NCBI RefSeq assembly: GCF_000304315.1
Contig: NC_018485.1
Coordinates: forward strand, 776,501 to 840,500
Length of the DNA stretch: 64,000 nt
Reading direction: 5' to 3'
Source: Methylocystis sp. SC2
Lineage (GTDB): Bacteria; Pseudomonadota; Alphaproteobacteria; Rhizobiales; Beijerinckiaceae
Below are positions 45,650-52,210 of the stretch, one piece after another (the first letter of the stretch is position 1; each line of letters starts with the position of its first letter). The notes beneath the pieces were generated by a model. That model was not told the DNA's origin, did no database searches, and saw only the letters and a list, made by a program, of their open reading frames with translations. A program made the translations under genes and the position numbers.

Positions 45650-47155
45650 ATGGATTTTGGCGCGCAAGATGAAGTCGTGCGCTTTCTCGCCGCGCTCGAG
45701 GGCGGCGCGGAGCGGATCGTCACGACTCACATTTCCATCGTCGCGCTCTGCGGAACCCATGCCTATAAGCTGAAGAAGGCGGTCCGCTTTCCCTATCTCG
45801 ACTTCTCGACGCCCGGACGCCGATGGGAGATGTGCAAGCGTGAAGCGGCGCTGAACACAAGCTTCGCGCCAAAACTTTATCTCGGCGCGCATCGCGTGAC
45901 CCGCGAGGCGGACAGCAGTCTGGCGCTCGACGGCGCAGGCGAGACGATCGACGCGGTGGTCGTCATGCGGCGCTTCGCCGACGGCGACCTTTTGGAACAG
46001 GTCGCACAGGAAGGTCGGCTGACGCGCGACACGGTGGAGTCGCTCGCGCGACTGATCGCGAAGACTCATGACGCGGCGGCGCCGAACGATGAAAAGGGCG
46101 GCGCCGCGGCGATGCGCCGAATTCTGGACGACACGGCTTTGAGCTTGCGCAACGCGGCGGCGGCGAGCGCCGGGCGCATCGATTCGCTTGTCGCGCGCCT
46201 CGACGAAGCCCTCGATGCGCAATCAGCGCTTCTCGACGCGCGCAAGGCGCAGGGCAAGGTGCGCCGTTGTCACGGCGATCTGACGCTGCGCAACATCTGT
46301 CTGTTCGAGGGCGCCCCGACGCTCTTCGACTGTCTCGAATTCGACGAGGAACTTGCGACGATCGACGTGCTGTACGACGTCAGCTTTCTTTTGATGGATC
46401 TATGGCGCATCGGCGCATCCGCTTTCGCAAGTCTGACGTTCAACCGCTATCTCGATGCGCGCGACGAAACGGATGGCCTGCCGCTTCTGCCGTTCTTCAT
46501 GGCGCTGCGCGCCGCCATCCGCGCGCATGTCGAGGCGTCGCAACAAAACGCTGATCGCGCGCGCCTCTATTTCGATCTCGCGATGACTCTGCTTGCGCCG
46601 GCCAAAGCCGCCGTCATCGCCATCGGCGGTCTCAGCGGGTCGGGAAAATCGAGCGTCGCCGCGGCGCTTGCGCCCGTCGTCGGATGTCCGCCCGGCGCGC
46701 GAGTCATCAACAGCGATCGCATTCGCAAACGGCTGTTCGGCGTCGCGCCGACCGCGCGTCTGCCGCAAGAGGCCTATGCAAGCGCCGTATCGGCGAAGGT
46801 CTATGAGGAAATGTTCGACGCTGCGGCGCGGACGGCCGCGCGCGGCTGGCCGGTCATCGTCGACGCCGTCTTCGACCGTCCGCAAGATCGCGAAGCGATA
46901 AAAGCCGCGGCGGAGCGTGCGCAAGCGCCGTTCCTTGGGGTCTGGCTCGATCTCGATCTCGACCGGCGCGCGGCGCGCGTCGATGCGCGCGTCAACGACG
47001 TGTCCGACGCCACGCGCGACGTGCTTAAAGCGCAGATGGAAAAAACGACGGACGAGATCGACTGGCTCAAGATCGACGCGTCGAAAGATACGGCGACGAT
47101 CGCCGCCGAAATTGAGAATGCTTTGAAGTCGTCATCGCAAACCGCCAAGCTGTGA
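45650..47155 (+). CDS. Fusion of aminoglycoside-phosphotransferase-like kinase and P-loop (zeta-toxin-like) kinase
   Basis: A 501-residue two-domain protein. The first 320 residues resemble APH-fold kinases: VRFPYLDFSTP, VVVMRRF, and RRCHGDLTLRNICLF followed by LFDCLEFDEELATIDVLYD (catalytic and metal-binding Asp). The rest is a P-loop kinase with AIGGLSGSGKSSVAAAL, INSDRIRKRLFGV and a late LDLDLDRRAARVDARV lid. Such fusions are widespread and their substrate is unknown. ATG 45650 is the likely start; the frame opens 16 codons earlier. Repeat copy D starts one base after its stop. Confidence 0.85.
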   Translation: MDFGAQDEVVRFLAALEGGAERIVTTHISIVALCGTHAYKLKKAVRFPYLDFSTPGRRWEMCKREAALNTSFAPKLYLGAHRVTREADSSLALDGAGETIDAVVVMRRFADGDLLEQVAQEGRLTRDTVESLARLIAKTHDAAAPNDEKGGAAAMRRILDDTALSLRNAAAASAGRIDSLVARLDEALDAQSALLDARKAQGKVRRCHGDLTLRNICLFEGAPTLFDCLEFDEELATIDVLYDVSFLLMDLWRIGASAFASLTFNRYLDARDETDGLPLLPFFMALRAAIRAHVEASQQNADRARLYFDLAMTLLAPAKAAVIAIGGLSGSGKSSVAAALAPVVGCPPGARVINSDRIRKRLFGVAPTARLPQEAYASAVSAKVYEEMFDAAARTAARGWPVIVDAVFDRPQDREAIKAAAERAQAPFLGVWLDLDLDRRAARVDARVNDVSDATRDVLKAQMEKTTDEIDWLKIDASKDTATIAAEIENALKSSSQTAKL

Positions 47156-47263
47156 TGCCATTCCCGACGTGCGCGATGCGCGCGATCGGGAATCCAGAAT
47201 GAAACCCATCACTCGTGCCATTGCTCTGGATTCCCGGTCAGGCCTTCGGCCCGCCGGGAATGA
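47156..47263. repeat. Palindromic intergenic repeat, copy D (reversed, interrupted by an insertion sequence)
   Basis: Same unit as copies A-C but in the opposite orientation: TGCCATTCCCGACG and the GCGCG hairpin come first, then CTCTGGATTCCCGG and hairpin AGGCC/GGCC, ending CCGGGAATGA at 47263. The expected last bases (CA) are found beyond the insertion sequence at 48647-48648, so the repeat is split by the element. Confidence 0.85.
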
Positions 47264-47267
47264 TGGG

Positions 47268-47281
47268 GTGGACGGCCCCGC
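47268..47281 (+). repeat. Left sub-terminal inverted repeat of the insertion sequence
   Basis: GTGGACGGCCCCGC, perfectly inverted at 48627-48640, four bases inside the left junction. Confidence 0.85.
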
Positions 47282-47343
47282 CTCAACGGCATCTAAAGTG
47301 CCAAGACGTGGTCGCCGGAGCGCCACAGAGAGGGAGGCCGTCC

Positions 47344-48387
47344 ATGAAGAAGTTTATCAGAATCGGGATTGATTTGGGCAAGCGGTATTTTCAAGTTCAC
47401 GCGCTGGTGAGCGAGGATGGGCGGGCCGTCACGCGCAAGCTGCGGCGGGATGGTTTTCTTGCTTTTTTCGCCGAGGCGGGGCCCTGCCTGATCGGCATGG
47501 AAGCCTGCGGCTCGGCGCATTATTGGGGACGCGAACTGCGCGCCATGGGCCATGACGTGCGCCTGATCCCGCCGATTTACGTCAAGCCCTATGTCAAGCG
47601 CGGCAAGAACGACGCGGTCGACGCCGCGGCGGTGTGCGAGGCCGTGTCGCGGCCAGACATGCGCTTCGTGCCGATCAAAAGCGCCGAGAACCAGGCGAGC
47701 TTGATGCTGCACAAGACGCGCGAGCTTCTGGTCAAGCAGCGCACCATGAGCGTCAATGCGCTGCGCGGACATCTCGCGGAGTTTGGCGTCGTCGCCGCCA
47801 AGGGCGTCGGCCATGCGGGCGAACTGCTGGAAAAAGCCAAGAATGACGCGACGCTTCCAGAAATCGCCAAGGCGACCGTAAAGATTTTCGTCCAGCAGCT
47901 GGAGGCGATCAGCGCCGCGATCGTCGCGCTCGATAAAGAGATCGCCAACGTCCATGCGCAAAGCGAGATCAGCAAATTGCTCGCCGGCGTCCCCGGCGTC
48001 GGCAAGATCGTCGCCACGGCGATCGTCGCCAGCGTCCCGGACCCCAGCGTCTTCAAATCCGCGCGCGACTTTGCCGCCTGGCTCGGCCTCACGCCCAGGC
48101 AAAACTCCAGCGGCGGCAAGGAAAAGCTCGGCGCCATCACCAAGCAGGGCAACCGCTATCTGCGCAAGCTGCTGACGCTCGGCGCGACCTCGCTGTTGCG
48201 CGTGGCCGGCAAACGCAACGGCGTTCTGCGCGATTGGCTCGTCGCCCTCCTGGCCAGGAAGCCGGCGCGGCTCGTGAGCCTCGCGCTCGCCAACAAGCTG
48301 GCGCGGATCATCTGGGCCATGATGACGACCGGCGAGGCCTTCCGAACCCAGATCATGGCGCGCGCAGGGAAGCCCTCGATGGCGTAA
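47344..48387 (+). CDS. IS110-family transposase (DEDD recombinase)
   Basis: A 347-residue recombinase with the N-terminal RuvC-like DEDD domain: RIGIDLGKRYFQVH (Asp10), LIGMEACGSAHYW (Glu), VKRGKNDAVDAAAV (two Asp). A helical linker follows, then the C-terminal Tnp20 domain with LLAGVPGVGKIVATAI, AAWLGLTPRQNSSGGKEK (probable catalytic Ser) and KQGNRYLRKLL. Family members act with a guide RNA made from the element's non-coding end and leave no classic duplications. The frame is intact, so the copy may be active. Start ATG 47344 follows a GAGGGAGG site. Confidence 0.95.
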   Translation: MKKFIRIGIDLGKRYFQVHALVSEDGRAVTRKLRRDGFLAFFAEAGPCLIGMEACGSAHYWGRELRAMGHDVRLIPPIYVKPYVKRGKNDAVDAAAVCEAVSRPDMRFVPIKSAENQASLMLHKTRELLVKQRTMSVNALRGHLAEFGVVAAKGVGHAGELLEKAKNDATLPEIAKATVKIFVQQLEAISAAIVALDKEIANVHAQSEISKLLAGVPGVGKIVATAIVASVPDPSVFKSARDFAAWLGLTPRQNSSGGKEKLGAITKQGNRYLRKLLTLGATSLLRVAGKRNGVLRDWLVALLARKPARLVSLALANKLARIIWAMMTTGEAFRTQIMARAGKPSMA

Positions 48388-48626
48388 CCGTTCGAACCAT
48401 CCAGTTTGGCGAGGGCGAAACATCGACGTGATGAACGACAGGGTCGGAAACGACGACGAAGGACACTCCGCTACGTGTCACGTGCACAAAGCTCGCGGGA
48501 ATGATCAGGAGCCTTCGCAGTCGAACTTCATCAGGGCCAGCGGACATACGCGCCGCGCCAAAAGGCCGGACATATGACCGAAACCCGCCACCAGGTTCAC
48601 CGCGCCGACAAAAAACCGCTTGCCAA
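48388..48626 (+). ncRNA. Candidate bridge/seek RNA region of the insertion sequence
   Basis: The non-coding stretch between transposase stop and right inverted repeat. It contains CGGGAATGA (48496-48504), identical to the conserved terminus of the 109-bp repeats that flank the target. That copy is enclosed by GCTC (48491-48494) and GAGC (48509-48512), which could pair as a stem. It also contains ACATATGAC (48570-48578), identical to the right junction of the element (48639-48647). Both end in or span the shared ATGA. In IS1111-type elements the guide RNA is encoded in this downstream position. RNA ends and expression are not known. Confidence 0.5.
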
Positions 48627-48640
48627 GCGGGGCCGTCCAC
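48627..48640 (-). repeat. Right sub-terminal inverted repeat of the insertion sequence
   Basis: GCGGGGCCGTCCAC on the plus strand, the exact inverse of 47268-47281, six bases inside the right junction. Confidence 0.85.
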
Positions 48641-48692
48641 ATATGACAATTCGCAAGCGCCAATCATTGTGGCGCGATAAAGCGATCACGGC

Positions 48693-49682
48693 TTATGAAA
48701 TCAGCACCGCGGCGCCCTGCAGCCGGCCCTCGCGCAGATCGGCGAGCGCTTCATTCGCCTGCGCCAGAGGATAGCGCGTCGCATGCATGTTCAGCGGAAT
48801 CGTTGGCGCCAGCGCGAGGAACTCGCGCGCATCTTCGCGCGTGAGATTGGCGACCGAAAGCAGCCGCCGTTCCTCCCAGAGCAACGCATAGGGGAAGCTC
48901 GGAATGTCGCTCATGTGAATGCCGCCGCAGACGACCGCGCCGCCCTTCTTCGTCGCGGCGAGCGCGCGCGGAACCAGTGCGCCGATCGGCGCGAAAATCA
49001 GCGCGGCGTCGAGCGGCTCCGGCGCTGGCGCGTCGGAATCCTGCGCCGACGCCGCGCCGAGCGACAGCGCGAAATCGGCCGCCGCCTGATCGCCGGGCCG
49101 AACGAAGGCATGCACGCGCTTGCCTTGGGCGATCGCGACCTGGGCGATGATATGCGCGGCGGCGCCGAAGCCGTAAATGCCGATTACGTCCGCCGGCCCC
49201 GCCATCTTCAGCGTGCGCCAGCCGATGAGGCCCGCGCACAGCAGCGGCGCGAGCGTCGCCGGATCGCCGATCTCGGGCAACGGGAAACAGTAGGACGCGT
49301 CGGCGATCGTATGGCTCGCATAGCCGCCATCGCGCGTGTATCCGGTGAAGAGCGGATCGTCGCACAGATTTTCGCGCGCGCTCGCGCAGTAGGGGCAATG
49401 TCCGCAGGTATGGCCGAGCCAGGGAACGCCGACCCGCTGTCCAAGCGAGAAGCCGGTTACGCCAGAACCGATCGCGTCGACGCGCCCGACGATCTCGTGG
49501 CCCGGAACGATCGGCAGCTTCGGCCGGGTCAGTTCACCGTCGACGACATGAAGATCGGTGCGGCAAACGCCGCAAGCCTCGATCTTGAGCCGCAACTCGC
49601 CGACGCCGGGCGACGGGATCGGCCGCTCCTCCATGACGAGCGGCGCATGGGGCGCCGGCAGGACCATCGCCGACATCGTCAT
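48693..49682 (-). CDS. Zinc-dependent alcohol dehydrogenase family protein
   Basis: A 329-residue medium-chain dehydrogenase. Catalytic zinc ligands: Cys in EACGVCRTDLHVVDGEL and His-Glu in VPGHEIVGRVDAIG. Structural zinc Cys cluster in GHTCGHCPYCASARENLCDD. The nucleotide-binding segment is VIGIYGFGAAAHIIAQVA. It resembles AdhP-like and dehydrogenases of unknown substrate; a role in alcohol or aldehyde turnover is plausible in a methylotroph but unproven. The gene overlaps the upstream acetyltransferase gene by ATGA. It lies 46 bases past the insertion sequence on the opposite strand. Confidence 0.92.
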   Translation of the reverse strand: MTMSAMVLPAPHAPLVMEERPIPSPGVGELRLKIEACGVCRTDLHVVDGELTRPKLPIVPGHEIVGRVDAIGSGVTGFSLGQRVGVPWLGHTCGHCPYCASARENLCDDPLFTGYTRDGGYASHTIADASYCFPLPEIGDPATLAPLLCAGLIGWRTLKMAGPADVIGIYGFGAAAHIIAQVAIAQGKRVHAFVRPGDQAAADFALSLGAASAQDSDAPAPEPLDAALIFAPIGALVPRALAATKKGGAVVCGGIHMSDIPSFPYALLWEERRLLSVANLTREDAREFLALAPTIPLNMHATRYPLAQANEALADLREGRLQGAAVLIS

Positions 49683-50110
49683 GGCAGCGGCTTTCTGAAA
49701 AAAAGCCGCGCATGACCGGGCGGAAAATCCTCAATTTCGCCCGCGCGGGTAAATCCGAGAGCTTCGTAGAAGGCGGACGCCTTCGGATCGAATGTGTCGA
49801 CATAGAGTCCGACGCAGCCGCGCTCCCTGGCGATCCGCTCGGCTTCCGCGATCAGCCGGCGTCCCGAGCCACGCCCGCGCTGAGACTGCTCGACCCACAG
49901 ATGGCGAATATAGAACCAGCGCCAGTGCGACACGCCGTTCAGGCCGGCGACGAGAAGCCCCTCCGGATCACGCGCGACGATGCAGACGGGCGCCTCGTCG
50001 CGCGGCCCGAACCGAATCGCAATCTCTTCGCCGAGCCTCGCCGCAAGCTCGGCCGACTCGGTCGGTTCGATCGACAGACCGATCTTCTCAATCTCGTCGT
50101 CTTTGATCAT
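49679..50110 (-). CDS. GNAT-family N-acetyltransferase
   Basis: A 143-residue acetyltransferase: CIVARDPEGLLVAGLNGVSHWRW, RHLWVEQSQRGRGSGRRLIAEAE (acetyl-CoA motif Q/R-G-x-G-S/A) and YVDTFDPKASAFYEALGFTRAG. It is most like the YafP/PhnO-type group by length; substrate unknown. It overlaps the alcohol dehydrogenase gene by four bases and is divergent from the polysaccharide deacetylase gene. Confidence 0.9.
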   Translation of the reverse strand: MIKDDEIEKIGLSIEPTESAELAARLGEEIAIRFGPRDEAPVCIVARDPEGLLVAGLNGVSHWRWFYIRHLWVEQSQRGRGSGRRLIAEAERIARERGCVGLYVDTFDPKASAFYEALGFTRAGEIEDFPPGHARLFFRKPLP

Positions 50111-50119
50111 GATCGAATC

Positions 50120-51091
50120 GTGAGACCCGTCCTCGTCCTGCTAGTGTGGGCCTGCGTCGCCTGCGCCGCAACGGCCCGCGGCGAGGATGACTACTGCGCG
50201 CCCGTCGACATCGCGCCAGGGCCCGCGCCGACCGGCGCGCGGGTGCGCGATTATGCGCCGGTCTTCGAACGCTGCGCCAACGGCCGCGGCGAATTGCGAC
50301 TCGCCGTCCGGCGCATGAGCGTCGACGGAACGCCCCTTCTCCTCACCGTCGATCCGCAGTCACTGCAGACGTCGCTGGAGCGCGCGGCATGCTGGCGGTG
50401 CGAAGAAACAAGCGATGCGGCGCAGGCCGAGACGCGCTATCTCCAGGCGCTGCATCCGCCAGATGATCCGACGCGTCCGCCGGCGCTCGTCAACGCCGGC
50501 CTAATTCACGGCGCCGGCGGCGGCGCCTTTGTGACCGGCGACCTCTGTCCGAGCCGCAAGCCGCTGGACCGCGCCTTTTTCGAGGAACTCGCGGCGCAGG
50601 GGCCGCGCACGCCCGTGATGCTCGCCGTCTCCGGCGGCTGGATCGCCCGCCACGGCGCCGATTTCGCCTGGCTGCGCGAGAAGGCGCGCGGCGGCGCGCT
50701 CGACATCGTCTGGGCCAATCATTCCTACAGCCATCCCTATGTTCGCCGCCTTCCGGACGCGCGGAATTACTTCCTGCGGCCGGGCGTGGACGTCGCTCGC
50801 GAGATTTTCGAGACGGAAAAGCTCATCATCGCCCAAGGCGAAACGCCGTCGGTATTTTTTCGCTTTCCGGGACTCGTCGCCGACGCCGCGCTGCTGGAGA
50901 CCGTTCGCAGCCGGCATCTCATCCCGCTCGGCGCCGACTCCTGGCTGGCGCTCGGCCTAAGGCCACGCCCGGGCTCGATCGTGCTCGTGCATCCCAACGG
51001 CAATGAGCCGATCGGGATAAAGCTGTTTTCACGGCTGATGCGGACCGGCGCGATGCCGCTGCCCCTGCGCCCGATCAATGAGGCGCCATGA
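50120..51091 (+). CDS. Exported polysaccharide deacetylase-like protein
   Basis: A 323-residue protein with a signal peptide (RPVLVLLVWACVACAATARGE) from GTG 50120. The NodB-homology domain is readable: VTGDLCPSRKPLD (first Asp), the metal pair NHSYSHPY (His-x3-His), RFPGLVADAALL (Arg-Phe-Pro motif), and the late SIVLVHPNG with a His. These enzymes remove acetyl groups from chitin-like or peptidoglycan sugars in the periplasm. The frame is open upstream to 49712, but that part overlaps the divergent acetyltransferase gene and is not real. GTG is supported by the position of the signal. Confidence 0.8.
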   Translation: MRPVLVLLVWACVACAATARGEDDYCAPVDIAPGPAPTGARVRDYAPVFERCANGRGELRLAVRRMSVDGTPLLLTVDPQSLQTSLERAACWRCEETSDAAQAETRYLQALHPPDDPTRPPALVNAGLIHGAGGGAFVTGDLCPSRKPLDRAFFEELAAQGPRTPVMLAVSGGWIARHGADFAWLREKARGGALDIVWANHSYSHPYVRRLPDARNYFLRPGVDVAREIFETEKLIIAQGETPSVFFRFPGLVADAALLETVRSRHLIPLGADSWLALGLRPRPGSIVLVHPNGNEPIGIKLFSRLMRTGAMPLPLRPINEAP

Positions 51092-51109
51092 GCCAGCTAT
51101 TTGTTGAGC

Positions 51110-51526
51110 CTATTTGACGAGATTAACTGTGTAGTTGTTGTAGCTGCCGATGTATTTCTCGCGGAAGCCGACCGTCCGGCATGTCGGCGAGCAACAGGTG
51201 TTGATGCACCACTCATAGGCGCTTGGCGGCACGCAAATGTTGAAGGGGCCGCTCCACTTCGTCCCGTCGCTCGATTCGGCGTAATAATAATAATAAGTAT
51301 TAACGCTCTGGAGGTCGCCGCCGAAAACGGTTTTGATCTGGCCGGGCTCCAGTTTCCACCACCCCTTTTTCGTCCAGTCGCCGCCGTCTGAACAGCCCGG
51401 CGAATACCAGAGAAACGACACCCAGACCGTGGCGCTGGTTTTATTGCGGAACTTGAACCAGGCCTGCGCGGCGTTCGGCGCGTAGACGATGCTGAGCGTG
51501 GCCAATAGGATCAAAAATCTGCGCAT
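51110..51526 (-). CDS. Small exported DUF1036 protein
   Basis: A 138-residue protein with a signal peptide (MRRFLILLATLSIVYAPNAAQA) and a DUF1036 body: FKFRNKTSATVWVSFLWYSP, KKGWWKLEPGQIKTVF, and a Tyr run (NTYYYYYAES) that explains an ATA/ATT triplet run in the DNA. Six Cys in the C-terminal part (ICVPPSAYEWCINTCCSPTC) are more than usual for the family and should form disulfides. Function unknown. It converges with the deacetylase gene. Confidence 0.8.
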   Translation of the reverse strand: MRRFLILLATLSIVYAPNAAQAWFKFRNKTSATVWVSFLWYSPGCSDGGDWTKKGWWKLEPGQIKTVFGGDLQSVNTYYYYYAESSDGTKWSGPFNICVPPSAYEWCINTCCSPTCRTVGFREKYIGSYNNYTVNLVK

Positions 51527-51569
51527 GGTCCCCTCCCCTGCGAAAATGCGCGGGACGCGATCGAAAAAA

Positions 51570-51863
51570 TTAAGGCTTGGGCGTGGGCTGGGCCGCGGGA
51601 TCGAGGCGGATGGACCGCGCCTTGGTGGGAACTTGCGGCTCTTTGGAAACTTCGCCGACGCCGGGCCGGGCGTCCTCCTCCCCGGAGACGGGCTTCTTTC
51701 TCTGCGGCGCGGGTTCTTCCTTGAGAGGCGCCTTTTCGCCGAAGTGCTCCGTCGGGCTCACGGCGGCGTCGGACGGGGTTCGGCGTTGAGCCTCCGCCGT
51801 CGCGCTCCCAAGAAAAATTGCGGCGCTAAGCGCGGCGATAAGCCAACGATGAGGGCTTGCCAA
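51570..51863 (-). CDS. Small exported Pro/Lys-rich protein
   Basis: A 97-residue product with a signal peptide (WLIAALSAAIFLGSATAEA) and a charged, Pro-rich remainder (EKAPLKEEPAPQRKKPVSG, tail AAQPTPKP) with no folded-domain signature. It looks disordered after export. It is 43 bases downstream of the DUF1036 gene start region, same strand, and may be co-transcribed. Coding status rests on the signal peptide and codon structure. Confidence 0.55.
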   Translation of the reverse strand: MASPHRWLIAALSAAIFLGSATAEAQRRTPSDAAVSPTEHFGEKAPLKEEPAPQRKKPVSGEEDARPGVGEVSKEPQVPTKARSIRLDPAAQPTPKP

Positions 51864-52210
51864 TGGGACCTCCTAAATTCTGTTCCGAATATGGACGCGC
51901 GACAAAAAAACGATTGATCAAGCGACGCTAGGCCTGACGCTCGCCGCCGTCAACGTCCGTTTGGCTTGCCCTCAGGCGATGGGGGTCAGCCCTGATCCTC
52001 ATGGCGCCGCGTCGCCAAATCCCTTACATTGACAAGGTTTCCGGCGGCTCTTATCTCTCCGGCGGAAACGCCGCGTCGATCTCGGCGCTCCGCCGTTGGC
52101 GCGACGTCGCAGGCGGATGTTATTCATGCCTTATGCGACGTTCCGCCGGCCGCCGTTCCCCGGCGCGCCGAGAAGGCGGCAGACGCTGCTCGGGAGAAAG
52201 GTTCGCAAGG
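51864..52210. other. 347-base region upstream of secA
   Basis: Divergent spacer between the small exported protein and secA. A frame in phase with secA is open from 52001, but it is Arg/Ser-rich and does not resemble SecA N-termini. I see no convincing RNA element, and no secM-like arrest peptide in it. Confidence 0.45.

Larger units (their letters stand above)
47264..48646 (+). mobile_element. IS110-family insertion sequence, IS1111-type
   Basis: A 1383-base element with a single transposase gene, 80 bases of leader and about 255 non-coding bases behind the gene. Sub-terminal inverted repeats of 14 bases (47268-47281 and 48627-48640) are perfect, as in the IS1111 group. ATGA occurs at both junctions (47260-47263 and 48643-48646), so the boundary is ambiguous by four bases. 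Deleting the element joins GGGA to ATGACA, restoring the conserved end of the 109-bp repeat. There is no target duplication beyond this core, as expected for the family. Confidence 0.88.

Noticed and set aside
51280..51300. Microsatellite of ATA/ATT triplets
   Set aside because: It encodes a short Tyr run inside a credible exported protein.
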